Shown piece after piece: positions 25,732 to 34,845 of a stretch of DNA of 51,378 nt (its first letter is position 1; every line of letters starts with the position of its first letter). A program made the translations under genes and the position numbers. Under the pieces are notes generated by a model. That model worked only from the letters and a program-made list of their open reading frames with translations. It did no database searches and was not told the origin of the DNA. Origin of the DNA: CAYPUG01 sp964413905. GTDB taxonomy: Bacteria > Chloroflexota > Anaerolineae > JAADDB01. The DNA is taken from NCBI GenBank assembly GCA_964413905.1, contig CAYPUG010000005.1, positions 1-51,378 on the forward strand, written 5' to 3'.

Positions 25732-26355
25732 ATGAGTAAGCATCGCTGGATTCCCGGGGTGGTCTCATTCGTTCTTATAATGACCTTTGGTCTCATGCCG
25801 CCCGAACGGCATTTGGGGCGGTTACTGATTCCTATCTACATTCACGGCGCGCTTATTCGGGCGGGGGTATTGCTGTTCCTGTTGGGCGCGGGCGTTGGAA
25901 TGTGGGTTTTATGGCGAGAGCATCCCCTGTTGTGGGCCTGGATAGATGCACTTCAGTGGACGGCTCTGGCCGCGTGGATTCTAGGCTTTGTCGTCAGTTT
26001 CTATCCTTCTTACGTGACGTGGGGTACGCCCATTGCCTGGGATGAACCCCGAACCCGTATGGTTGTTCAAGTCATTGTCACCGCGATCGTCGTATTTGGT
26101 GTTGCGCAATGGTTGGGGGCGCGGTGGCTGAAGGCAGGAGCCTCTATTGTCATAGGAGGGCTTACAGTTCTGTTGGTGTGGCGAACAGGTGTGATTCGCC
26201 ATCCCATTGATCCCATCGGTTCCTCCCCGTCCATCTCCATGCGTTTGGCATATGCGATCGTCGTGTTGGGATTTTTGGTGTGGGCTCTTTGGTTCGCCGA
26301 TTATTTGGTGACCTTATCATGGCGTCGTTCAGGGACCGATCGGCTCAATTCTTAG
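25732..26355 (+). CDS. Hypothetical polytopic membrane protein
   Basis: 207 residues with a strong ribosome site (CGGAGGGGGG). About six hydrophobic segments: approximately 7-22, 39-61, 69-90, 105-123, 130-148 and 166-191. Soluble loops are short and the protein has several Trp residues near the segment ends. I do not recognise the family. It lies between prmC and the NAD(P)HX repair gene on the same strand with gaps of 32 and 19 bases, so it is likely co-transcribed, but context does not point to a function. Confidence 0.7.
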   Translation: MSKHRWIPGVVSFVLIMTFGLMPPERHLGRLLIPIYIHGALIRAGVLLFLLGAGVGMWVLWREHPLLWAWIDALQWTALAAWILGFVVSFYPSYVTWGTPIAWDEPRTRMVVQVIVTAIVVFGVAQWLGARWLKAGASIVIGGLTVLLVWRTGVIRHPIDPIGSSPSISMRLAYAIVVLGFLVWALWFADYLVTLSWRRSGTDRLNS

Positions 26356-26374
26356 GCAACAAAGGGGGAGACCC

Positions 26375-28039
26375 ATGGTGAAGATAGTAACGGTTGAAAA
26401 GATGCGCCAAATGGAAGCGGAGACCGACGCGCGCGGCCATTCCTACCGGGCGATGATGGAGGAGGCCGGGCGTAGTGTGGCGATGGCCATTTTGGAACGG
26501 TGGTATGGGGAGGGGATGCGAGTTTTGACCCTCGTGGGACCCGGGAACAACGGCGGCGATGGGTTAGTGGCCTCCCGATATTTGGCCGAAGCCGGCGCGC
26601 AGGTGACGGTTTACCTTTGGAAGCGTCGTGAAGCCGATCCTGACTTGATTCGGGATGCCCGAGTGCGGGTGGTGCATCAAACGGACGATCCCCATTTTGA
26701 GGTGTTGCGGGCCGTCCTCGCGGACACGGATGTCATTATTGACGCGCTGTTGGGAACCGGGGCTAACCGTCCTATTCGTTCCCCTCTCGCCGATTTGCTG
26801 GATGTGGTCAAGGCGCATGTGGAGGAACGACGTCGTCCCGACCCGCCCCGATTACTGGACCCACATGTGCGCACGGCACCTTCTGGGGATCCCATAGCCG
26901 TGGTAGCCCTTGACTGTCCTAGCGGTTTGAATAACGATACAGGGGCTATTGACCCTCATGCTTTGCAGGCGGACATGACCGTGACCTTTGCGTCCCCCAA
27001 GGTGGGACAGTTGTTGTTCCCCGGCGCGGCTGCGTGCGGTGAGCTGATCATCGCGGACATCGGCATCGAGCAGCCGGACGATCCCGCGTTGCCCGAGTTG
27101 GTCACAGCGGATTGGGTGGCCGAGCGGTTACCCTCGCGTCCGCCGGATGCCCACAAAGGAACCTTTGGGAAAGCGTTAATTGTTGCGGGTTCTGTAAATT
27201 ACACGGGGGCGGCTTGGTTGGCCGGCTCCGCGGCCACACATGTGGGCACGGGATTGGTGACTTTGGCTGTACCGGGACCGTTACATGACACATTGGCTGC
27301 ACACTTACATGAGACCACATGGGTGATTTTGCCCCATGATATGGGCGTGATCGCTGAGGATGCGGTGGCCGTTGTCCAGGAATACGCCCAAACGTATGAT
27401 GCACTCCTGGTGGGTCCTGGATTGACACAAGAGGAATCCACGTTGGCTTTTGTAGCCAAGTTGTTGGTACCCGGCGCGTGGAGTACGCGCAAAGGCGCGT
27501 TAGGCTTTGTTCCCACGGATGATGAGGGAGAATCACAAAGCAACAGTGCGCCTTCGTTGCCTCCCTTAGTCGTAGATGCGGATGCCCTGAACGCGTTGGC
27601 CAAGATTGATGGGTGGTATCGTCACTTGCCCCGGAACAGTATTCTTACGCCCCATCCAGGCGAGATGGCACGTCTTTGTAGGATGACGACAAAGGAAGTT
27701 CAATCGCGGCGATGGGAATTGGCACGCGAGAAGGCGCAGGAGTGGGGTCAAATCATTCTCCTGAAGGGCGCGTACACGGTGATTGCTGCACCGGACGGTC
27801 GGGTGGCCGTGTTGCCTTTTGCCAATCCCGCGTTGGCGACCGCGGGCAGTGGCGATGTGCTGGCTGGGACCATTGTTGGGTTATTGGCCCAGGGTTTGGA
27901 TCCGTTTGACGCCGCGGTTTGTGGTGGATTTTTGCACGGCTTGGCCGGCGAGTTTGCTCGGGCGGACATAGGGGATGCCGGTGTGGTCGCCGGTGACTTA
28001 ATCCCGCGATTGCCCACCGTGTTAGAGGCGTTGCGTTGA
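26375..28039 (+). CDS. nnr: Bifunctional NAD(P)HX epimerase / ADP-dependent NAD(P)HX dehydratase
   Basis: 554 residues. The N-terminal YjeF_N epimerase domain (about 1-245) has GPGNNGGDGLVASRYL at 55-70 and DALLGTGANRPI. The C-terminal carbohydrate-kinase-like dehydratase domain (about 265-550) has PDAHKGTFGKALIVAGS, LLVGPGLT, VDADALNALA, LTPHPGEMARL, LKGAYTV and the catalytic TAGSGDVLAG. The protein repairs hydrated NADH and NADPH. One unusual detail is a short insert after VAKLLVPGAW (about residues 370-388, with KGALGFVPTDDEG) that looks unstructured. This housekeeping gene begins 19 bases after the membrane-protein gene. Confidence 0.95.
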   Translation: MVKIVTVEKMRQMEAETDARGHSYRAMMEEAGRSVAMAILERWYGEGMRVLTLVGPGNNGGDGLVASRYLAEAGAQVTVYLWKRREADPDLIRDARVRVVHQTDDPHFEVLRAVLADTDVIIDALLGTGANRPIRSPLADLLDVVKAHVEERRRPDPPRLLDPHVRTAPSGDPIAVVALDCPSGLNNDTGAIDPHALQADMTVTFASPKVGQLLFPGAAACGELIIADIGIEQPDDPALPELVTADWVAERLPSRPPDAHKGTFGKALIVAGSVNYTGAAWLAGSAATHVGTGLVTLAVPGPLHDTLAAHLHETTWVILPHDMGVIAEDAVAVVQEYAQTYDALLVGPGLTQEESTLAFVAKLLVPGAWSTRKGALGFVPTDDEGESQSNSAPSLPPLVVDADALNALAKIDGWYRHLPRNSILTPHPGEMARLCRMTTKEVQSRRWELAREKAQEWGQIILLKGAYTVIAAPDGRVAVLPFANPALATAGSGDVLAGTIVGLLAQGLDPFDAAVCGGFLHGLAGEFARADIGDAGVVAGDLIPRLPTVLEALR

Positions 28040-28094
28040 AATCGTACAACACGTATGCGTTGTGTAGGCGAGCATAAGAAGGGAGGGGAAATCC

Positions 28095-29306
28095 ATGGAC
28101 AAACAGCAATGGCCCGGCGTGGACATTTTCGCCAAGGTGCACGAGTTTACCGAAGCGAAAGAAGCAATGGAAAAGGGATATTATCCTTACTTTTTACCTT
28201 TGGATGAAAACGAGGGGACGGAAGTCACATATAAAGGCCATCGACTTATTATGTGCGGCTCCAACAATTACTTGGGACTGACGACACATCCCAAGGTGCG
28301 AGAGGCCGCGATTGAGGCCATTCGTAAGTACGGGACGTCGAATACAGGCTCTCGGTTTTTAAACGGCACGCTTCGGTTGCATAAGGAGTTAGAGGAGGAA
28401 CTGGCCGATTTTGTCGGCAAGGAAGCGGCCCTTGTCTTCAGCACAGGGTATCAAACCAACCTTGGCACTATTCAGGCGTTGGTTGGGCGCCACGACACCG
28501 TTATCTTGGATCGAGACGACCATGCCAGCATTGTGGATGGCGCGGTTCTCTCCCAAGGCCGTATTAAGCGTTTTAAGCACAATGACATGGCAGACTTGGA
28601 GCGTGTGCTTCAACAGGCTGACCCCGAGCACGGCCGCCTCGTCGTCGTGGATGGAGTGTACAGCATGGGCGGCGACATTGCTCCTCTGCCTGAATTGGTC
28701 AAAATCTGCAAGAAGTACGGTGCGAGATTAATGGTGGATGACGCCCACAGCATCGGGGTCTTGGGCCCCCAAGGGAACGGAACGGCTGCGCACTTTGGCT
28801 TAACCGACGAAGTGGACTTAATTATGAGCACGTTTAGCAAGTCTTTTGCATCTTTAGGCGGATTTATTGCCGGAGATTATGATGTCATTCATTACATCCA
28901 ACACTTTGCTCGTTCCATGATATTCAGTGCCAGTATCCCTCCCGCGAACGTGGCGGCGGCTCGGGCTGCGCTTCAAATTATGAAAGAAGAACCTGAACGG
29001 CGCGAGCGTCTCATGCAAATCGCTCGGCGCATGAAACGAGAACTCACCAACATGGGATACAACACCGGGAACAGTGAGACGCCCATCATTCCGATCGTCA
29101 TCGGCAATGATATGCTCACCGTGTACGTGTGGAAGTACTTATTTGACGAAGGTGTGTTTGTGAACCCGGTGTTGCCGCCGGGTGTGCCACCGAACAAATC
29201 CTTGCTGCGAACCTCATATATGGCAACGCATACCGATGAGCAACTGGATCGGGTGCTAGAGGTCTTTTACAAAGTGGGCAAGGAGACGGGGCTTATCTCT
29301 GGATAA
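28095..29306 (+). CDS. Serine palmitoyltransferase-like alpha-oxoamine synthase
   Basis: 403 residues, ATG after GGGAGGGG. Alpha-oxoamine synthase motifs: GSNNYLGL (55-62), SRFLNGTLRLH, FSTGYQTNLG, His143 in DDHASIVDG that stacks on PLP, DDAHSIGVLG (215-224) and the PLP lysine Lys249 in TFSKSFASLGGF. The N-terminal YPYFLPLDENEGTEV, the run FKHNDMADLE and the C-terminal TSYMATHT resemble bacterial serine palmitoyltransferases (Bacteroidetes Spt) more than BioF or 2-amino-3-ketobutyrate ligase as I remember them. Such enzymes condense serine or another amino acid with an acyl-CoA in sphingolipid synthesis. The family is certain; the substrate is inferred. Confidence 0.8.
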   Translation: MDKQQWPGVDIFAKVHEFTEAKEAMEKGYYPYFLPLDENEGTEVTYKGHRLIMCGSNNYLGLTTHPKVREAAIEAIRKYGTSNTGSRFLNGTLRLHKELEEELADFVGKEAALVFSTGYQTNLGTIQALVGRHDTVILDRDDHASIVDGAVLSQGRIKRFKHNDMADLERVLQQADPEHGRLVVVDGVYSMGGDIAPLPELVKICKKYGARLMVDDAHSIGVLGPQGNGTAAHFGLTDEVDLIMSTFSKSFASLGGFIAGDYDVIHYIQHFARSMIFSASIPPANVAAARAALQIMKEEPERRERLMQIARRMKRELTNMGYNTGNSETPIIPIVIGNDMLTVYVWKYLFDEGVFVNPVLPPGVPPNKSLLRTSYMATHTDEQLDRVLEVFYKVGKETGLISG

Positions 29307-29329
29307 TCTGTGATATGCCGTTGAAGGTA

Positions 29330-29366
29330 AATGGGTAGGCGAAGGCGAACCCTTCGCCTACCCATT
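29330..29366. repeat. GGGTAGGCGAAGG hairpin
   Basis: Perfect 16-bp stem AATGGGTAGGCGAAGG (29330-29345) / CCTTCGCCTACCCATT (29351-29366), flanked by TGATATG on both sides (29311-29317 and 29368-29374). Similar hairpins lie inside family B copies 1 and 2. It may terminate the upstream gene although no T-run follows. Confidence 0.65.
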
Positions 29367-29412
29367 CTGATATGAGGGTGGGGCAACCTGGAGGGAAGAA
29401 CGAGGGTATTTT

Positions 29413-31740
29413 ATGCAGACGCGTGAGCGGTGGTACATCGTGGCCTTTCTCCTCATCGTCGTATTGGGCAGTGCAGCGTTAGCCGTTGCATTGTGGGATC
29501 GGGATTATCCCTACTGGTTGACTCGGTGGTGGGCCGGTATGTACGTGTACAAGTACTTCCGGCTCCGCCTTTTGTATTACCTCATACTAGCCGTTCCGCT
29601 GGGTGTTGTCCTCTGGGGGGGCAGTGTGCTTGTACGCATTGCACAAGGAGATCCTCCCTTTCGTGCGACGTGGCAACAGACGATCCCTTACGCGGTGCTT
29701 TTCTTAACGCCTTGGAACGCTTTGCGCTACGTGTGGCATCCTATGGGCACCAACCCGGGAAGCGCAGTGTGGACTTACACGTTGGTCCTACCCCTTGCGT
29801 TTTTGCTAGCCTCTCAGTTAACGCCCTTAGTTCATCCGGGAAGTGTGTTACGCCGTCGACATCCCGCATTGTTATGGGCTGTCATTGTTCTTTTCCTTAT
29901 CACTTTTGGTGGATTAGCCTTTGCCCGTCACTTGAGTTTTAACAGTCACGCGTTGGATCTAGGCACAATGGCCCAAACCGCGTGGAATACATCGCATGGC
30001 CGCGTGTTGGAGTACACACCTTTGTTTGAAGAGTATCATCCGGCCCCGCCCCTTTCTAACCGGTTGGTTACCGGTAAGTTGGAAGTCATTTTCCTGTTCA
30101 TCGCGCCGTTGTACCGCATTTGGCCTTCTCCTCTTCTGTTACTGACTTTTCAGACATTGGCTCTGGGCTTAAGTGCTTGGCCGTTGTTCCACACGTTGTA
30201 CATTGTGCTGCGTTCACAACGGGCCGCCCTGCTGCTGACCAGTGCTTACCTGGCATACCTCCCTCTCCACTATGTAGCAATGGCGGACTTTCATCCGTCC
30301 GCGTTGATGCCTTTCTTCTTAGCGTGGGCTTTGTACGGGCTGCACACCAAACAGGATCGTTTATATATCTTGGCTCTGCTGGGGGCGTTATTCTGCCGGG
30401 TAGATGCCGCATTTGTGCTCATAGGCTGGGCTGTCCTGTTCATGTGGCAGAAGCGGTGGCGTCTGGCCTTAGTGACCGGGGCGTTGGGCCTTGGCTGGTT
30501 CTTGTTGGATTTCTTGGTCGTGGTTCCATGGGCAGAGGCGCGTTACGGCCCCGACCCTGTTCACCTGTTGAGTCAACGGTTTGGACGCTATGGCCGGACT
30601 CCTCTGGAGATGATGATGGGGTTACTCACTCACCCTCTTGATTTGATCCGTCTTCTCTTAGAACGGGAGAAGGTGCAAACAGCCTTTGACCTGTTGGCAC
30701 CTTTGGGGTGGGTGGCTCTTTTCAGTCCGGCTTGGTTCTTGCCGATCCTTCCCCTCATGTTTCTCAACTTGTTGGCGGATTCCGCATGGCAAGGAACCGT
30801 TCGGGCCCATTATTTCGCGCCGGTGTTGCCTTTCCTCTTTGTGGCAACGGCTTATGGGATTCGGCGGCTTTACGGCATGATCAGTTATCATCGACCGCCG
30901 GATCGGCGTTTGTGGAGTGTGGGGTTGGCGTTGTATGTTTTGGTGAGCACGTTGACCGTTGCTTTTTATTTCAGTCCCTTCCCTTTGGGGCGAGATTTCC
31001 GCTTGAACCGCTTTTGGAACTGGAGTCCTCATCACGCGGCCATTCGTCGGGTCATTCACCACGTTTCTCAGGACGCGTCCTTGAGTGCTCAAAGTAATTT
31101 ATTGCCCCACGTGGCTCATCGTCGTTATCTCTACCTTTACCCTTCCGGGGATACGGTGGCCGATGAGATCCTGTTGGATTTGGATTTCTCTGCGGAACAC
31201 GCTCCTTTGGATTTTTACGCGTTCTACGAGAGCGTCGACGCACTGATCGCCAAACCGGATTTCGGTCTAAAAATGTGGGATAATGGGGTACTCCTGTTGG
31301 CTCGGGGATATCCCCACGACGAAGCGAAGATTCGGGCTCTTCGCCTGGCTTACGATGAGGCCTTTTATCGGGTGCGCTGGCTTCGGCATAATGTTCCCAA
31401 CACGATGGAAGCCGGAGAGGTGTACCAGGTTCGGGTGTGTTTGCAGAATGTGGGATCTCAAGGATGGCGTTCTATTGATTGGCATCCGGTGATGTTGAGT
31501 TATCATTGGTTAGACGTAAACGGGCACATGATCGTATTGGATGGAGCACGTACTCCATTTCTCACTACGGTATATCCTCAGCAAAAGCGGTGCGTACACG
31601 CGTATGTGTACACCCCGGCCCAGGGAGGGTATTATACGTTACAATTCGACCTTGTGCGGGAGCACATCGCTTGGTTTAGCCAAAAAGGCGCGCCCACGAT
31701 GGACATTCCTGTTCGAGTCGAGGAAGCAGTGTCACGGTGA
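29413..31740 (+). CDS. DUF2079-family polytopic membrane protein
   Basis: 775 residues. About 13 hydrophobic segments span residues 8-530. The motif SFNSHALDLGTMAQTAWNTSHGR matches the DUF2079 core, where the Asp lies in the first large extracytoplasmic loop as in GT-C glycosyltransferases; MADFHPSALMPFFLAWAL and LLTFQTLALGLSAWPLF are further family-like runs. After the membrane part come about 240 extracytoplasmic residues: a soluble region, then a beta-sandwich-like end (VRVCLQNVGSQGW ... GGYYTLQFDLV). A role as a membrane glycosyltransferase is likely but unproven for the family. Its stop overlaps the stop of the convergent UbiB gene by 9 bases. Confidence 0.8.
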   Translation: MQTRERWYIVAFLLIVVLGSAALAVALWDRDYPYWLTRWWAGMYVYKYFRLRLLYYLILAVPLGVVLWGGSVLVRIAQGDPPFRATWQQTIPYAVLFLTPWNALRYVWHPMGTNPGSAVWTYTLVLPLAFLLASQLTPLVHPGSVLRRRHPALLWAVIVLFLITFGGLAFARHLSFNSHALDLGTMAQTAWNTSHGRVLEYTPLFEEYHPAPPLSNRLVTGKLEVIFLFIAPLYRIWPSPLLLLTFQTLALGLSAWPLFHTLYIVLRSQRAALLLTSAYLAYLPLHYVAMADFHPSALMPFFLAWALYGLHTKQDRLYILALLGALFCRVDAAFVLIGWAVLFMWQKRWRLALVTGALGLGWFLLDFLVVVPWAEARYGPDPVHLLSQRFGRYGRTPLEMMMGLLTHPLDLIRLLLEREKVQTAFDLLAPLGWVALFSPAWFLPILPLMFLNLLADSAWQGTVRAHYFAPVLPFLFVATAYGIRRLYGMISYHRPPDRRLWSVGLALYVLVSTLTVAFYFSPFPLGRDFRLNRFWNWSPHHAAIRRVIHHVSQDASLSAQSNLLPHVAHRRYLYLYPSGDTVADEILLDLDFSAEHAPLDFYAFYESVDALIAKPDFGLKMWDNGVLLLARGYPHDEAKIRALRLAYDEAFYRVRWLRHNVPNTMEAGEVYQVRVCLQNVGSQGWRSIDWHPVMLSYHWLDVNGHMIVLDGARTPFLTTVYPQQKRCVHAYVYTPAQGGYYTLQFDLVREHIAWFSQKGAPTMDIPVRVEEAVSR

Positions 31741-33405
31741 GCGAAAAACGTTCCAGAACCACCAGAAGCTGAGCACCAATAGCCCTATAAACCCGGGTAT
31801 AATGAGCCAAGTGGTTGTGTTCCAGGGCCAGGAAAGGTCCAGGTGAGGAAGAAGAAATCCAAACCCGACCAACAGGGCAGCGACCAGGAAACTTAGGGCC
31901 ACCCGTCGACCAAACCGGTCCAGGGCCGCATAATAACGAGAATCCACTTCTTGTTTGACCGGTAGTGTCCATGTTTCCTGCTCCAATTGGAGCAAGATGG
32001 GACGTAAAACTCGCGGGAGATCCAAAATCAGAGAAGTCCATTGGGTCAGAACGGTCCCGGCTTGGCGCGAAATGGTGCGGAGGGACCGTTGTTCACGTAA
32101 GAATCGACGCACGTAGGGATCGGCCACTGCGAAGAAGTCGAAATCCGGATAGAGTACATAGGCAATTCCCTCCCACATTGACAAGGTCTTGCCCAACAAC
32201 CACAAATCAGGGGGTAAACTGAGGTGGTGGCGGTACATAATGGGGAGTAAATCGTTAATCACTTCTCGGGCGCTGATGTATTTGAGAGGCATTCCGTAAT
32301 AATGCGTCAGTATCCTCTCCAGGTCCCTACGTAATCGTTCGCGGTGAATGGGCGCACGTGTTACGCTCATCCGAATGAGTTGGTCAACGATGCCTTCGGA
32401 GTCCATGAGCACGGAGACGATGAACAACCGGATGAGATCTGTGCGCACGCGTTCGCTTAAATAGCCTACCAGGCCGAAGTCCATTATGCCAATGACGTTG
32501 TTCTCTAATACATAGAAGTTTCCGGGGTGGGGGTCCGCGTGGAAGAAGCCATCCACCAGGGCTTGCTTGACGATCATTTCTGCGGCATTCAAAATGATTT
32601 GCCGTGGATCCAATCCTGCGGCTCGCAATGCTTCGATGTCGTCAATCTTTATGCCCCGCAAGCGTTCCAACACAATGACGTGCTCTGTAGTGTAGTCCCA
32701 AAACACGCGCGGGACATACACCCCTTTTATCGAAGCCATGTTTTGTCGCAGGCGGTCCGCGTTCCGGCCCTCTTGAATGTAATTTAACTCCCGTTTGAGG
32801 GTGAACGCGAAATCTTCCGCGATGTCTACCAAATCGTATATCTTTCCCAAACTTGTACGTTCTTGGGCCAGTTGGGCAATATCGCGCAAGATCTCCAGGT
32901 CAATTTCGATGGTGTGACGGATGCCCGGGCGTTGAATTTTGACGACGACCTCTTGCCCGTCTTTGAGAACGGCCGCGTATACTTGCGCCAGGGATGCAGA
33001 TCCTAAGGGCGTGGTGTCGAATTCGGCGAAGACGTCGCTCATAGGACGCTGGAGGGATGCTTCGAGAACCGGACGCATCACCTCCCAAGGCAAGGGGGGG
33101 ACGTCATCTTGGAGTTTGTTCAATTCGGCGAGAAATTCCGGTGGGATGAGGTCGGGGCGGGTGCTGAGTACCTGGCCGAGTTTGATAAAAGTCGGGCCGA
33201 GTTCTATCAGCGCAGCGCGCACGTGAGTGGCCAGGCTTTGAGGCGTGGGCGGTTCCTGACGGCGTAGACGAGCAGGCCAGGTCACCAAGGAGAGAAGGCC
33301 TAATTGTTCGATAAGGGCCCAGTATCCATGGTGGGCCAGTATGCTGACAATCTCGCGGTACCGTTTCAGATGCCGAACCCGTCGGGCGGGTCGCCAAAGG
33401 CTCAT
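31732..33405 (-). CDS. ABC1/AarF/UbiB-family atypical kinase
   Basis: 557 residues. Family hallmark KLGQ (75-78) in FIKLGQVLSTRPDLIPPE, the Ala-rich nucleotide loop PLGSASLAQVYAA in place of a Gly-rich loop, a VVVKIQRPG lysine, HADPHPGNF as catalytic loop and IMDFGLVG as the metal-binding DFG. Two hydrophobic helices end the protein (FLVAALLVGFGFLLPHL and TTWLIIPGFIGLLVLSFWW), the usual UbiB membrane anchor. UbiB proteins are ATPases that help quinone or isoprenoid lipid metabolism. The start overlaps the stop of the aminotransferase by 4 bases (ATGA), so the two are translationally coupled. Confidence 0.93.
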   Translation of the reverse strand: MSLWRPARRVRHLKRYREIVSILAHHGYWALIEQLGLLSLVTWPARLRRQEPPTPQSLATHVRAALIELGPTFIKLGQVLSTRPDLIPPEFLAELNKLQDDVPPLPWEVMRPVLEASLQRPMSDVFAEFDTTPLGSASLAQVYAAVLKDGQEVVVKIQRPGIRHTIEIDLEILRDIAQLAQERTSLGKIYDLVDIAEDFAFTLKRELNYIQEGRNADRLRQNMASIKGVYVPRVFWDYTTEHVIVLERLRGIKIDDIEALRAAGLDPRQIILNAAEMIVKQALVDGFFHADPHPGNFYVLENNVIGIMDFGLVGYLSERVRTDLIRLFIVSVLMDSEGIVDQLIRMSVTRAPIHRERLRRDLERILTHYYGMPLKYISAREVINDLLPIMYRHHLSLPPDLWLLGKTLSMWEGIAYVLYPDFDFFAVADPYVRRFLREQRSLRTISRQAGTVLTQWTSLILDLPRVLRPILLQLEQETWTLPVKQEVDSRYYAALDRFGRRVALSFLVAALLVGFGFLLPHLDLSWPWNTTTWLIIPGFIGLLVLSFWWFWNVFRSP

Positions 33406-34658
33406 GCGTGCATCCTGTACATAAATTCTAAGGTGCGTTCTACGCGTTGGACGATTTCCTCCGCCACGTCTGTGGTAATAATAAGCGGCGGCAAGAATTG
33501 GACGACCCGAGGGTCGTTATTCGCGTAGATCATCAACAAACCCATGTCATAAGCCACTCGTGTGAACAGGGGACCGAATTGAGGGGATGCGAGTTCCAGT
33601 CCCATCATTAACCCAAGTTGCCGGAGCTGGACAAAAAGGCCGTCGTACTTTTCCGCCAAGGATCCCATGCGCTCTTGGAAGAAGCGGGCCAGTCTTTGGA
33701 CGTGGGCCAAGAATGCCGGCCGGGCAGTCATATCCAGCACTTTGAGCGCCACCGGTATGCCTACTTCTGCGCCACCAAAGGTGGAAATGTGGATGAAGGG
33801 GTCCGGTTCAAATACCTTAATAAGGGGCTCGCGTAAAACTGTTGCAGTGATGGGGTATATGCCGCCGGAGAGTCCTTTGCCCGTGACCAGAATGTCCGGT
33901 ACGATGTCAAAGTGTTCGATGGCCCAGATGCGCCCTGTGCGTCCCAATCCTGCCTGGACTTCGTCTGCGATGTACAAGGCACCTCGCTCTCGGCATATCT
34001 CCCACACGCCTTGTAAGTACGAACGTGGAGGAATAGGCATCCCGTAAGTGGCCGGTACAGTTTCCAGGATGACCGCGGCGGTATCGTCGTCCACCACACG
34101 GCGCATGGCATCAAGGTCTCCGAAGGGAACTTGTCGGAAGCCTGGCGGAGGAGGACCAAAGGGACGACGGTATTTTTCATCGCCTGCGGCCAGGGCGAAC
34201 CCGGTGTGGCCGTGATAGCCACCATAAATGGAGATGATCTTTGTGCGTTGTGTGTACGCCCGTGCCACCTTGATGGCGAGGTCAACAGCTTCACCACCGC
34301 TTACCCCGAAGACGGTGTATTGCAGGTCCCCAGGTGTCAGTTCGGCCAAGCGTTGTCCCAATTGCGCGCGTAAATCGCTCACCAGGTGATGGTTCCCGAT
34401 ATCCAAGGTGTTTAGGGCGTCTCGGAGGGTACGGACGATTTCGGGATGTCGATGTCCGAGGTTAAAGACGCCTCCGTTGATGTGGCAATCGATTAAGCGC
34501 TTTTTCCCGTCAACATCCCAGATGTACGGCCCTTCTCGTTTTCCCATAACAAAGTCGATGCCTATTTGGCGAAAAAAGTGGGCTTTAGGTGGAGAGACGT
34601 AGTGGGAGAACGTTTCAAAAATCGTATTTTTGTCCCGGAACGCCCATTCTTTGTCCAT
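33402..34658 (-). CDS. Class III PLP aminotransferase
   Basis: 418 residues from ATG 34658 with TTGGAGGG seven bases upstream; an earlier in-frame start would add 12 residues. YIWDVDGKKRLID, the phosphate-binding GVSGGEAVDLAIKVARA, the ADEVQAGLGRTG motif (231-242) and the PLP lysine Lys261 in VTGKGLSGG mark the class III (ornithine/acetylornithine/4-aminobutyrate) family. The amino donor is not evident. Alanine-glyoxylate, acetylornithine or putrescine-type activity are all possible. It is the first gene of a two-gene operon with the UbiB-like gene. Confidence 0.88.
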   Translation of the reverse strand: MDKEWAFRDKNTIFETFSHYVSPPKAHFFRQIGIDFVMGKREGPYIWDVDGKKRLIDCHINGGVFNLGHRHPEIVRTLRDALNTLDIGNHHLVSDLRAQLGQRLAELTPGDLQYTVFGVSGGEAVDLAIKVARAYTQRTKIISIYGGYHGHTGFALAAGDEKYRRPFGPPPPGFRQVPFGDLDAMRRVVDDDTAAVILETVPATYGMPIPPRSYLQGVWEICRERGALYIADEVQAGLGRTGRIWAIEHFDIVPDILVTGKGLSGGIYPITATVLREPLIKVFEPDPFIHISTFGGAEVGIPVALKVLDMTARPAFLAHVQRLARFFQERMGSLAEKYDGLFVQLRQLGLMMGLELASPQFGPLFTRVAYDMGLLMIYANNDPRVVQFLPPLIITTDVAEEIVQRVERTLEFMYRMHA

Positions 34659-34755
34659 GAGAAGCCCTCCAAGGTGATGGGCTAAAGTGCGCATGTTGTT
34701 TGCCGCTACCGACGGAGGAGATCACACAGATTTTCAGGCTATGGAGATGTCTATT

Positions 34756-34786
34756 TTGCAAAGTTGATCTCTTGAACGAGTATAAT
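34756..34786 (+). promoter_or_regulatory. Possible promoter of the AIM24-MobB genes
   Basis: Perfect -10 TATAAT at 34781-34786; the best -35 candidate is TTGCAA at 34756-34761 (19-base spacing). It lies in the divergent gap between the minus-strand aminotransferase and the AIM24 gene. Confidence 0.45.
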
Positions 34787-34845
34787 AAATGCTGCCCGTA
34801 TCAGCAAGTATAAGCGATTGCATTCCCATACCAAAGGGGGATACC

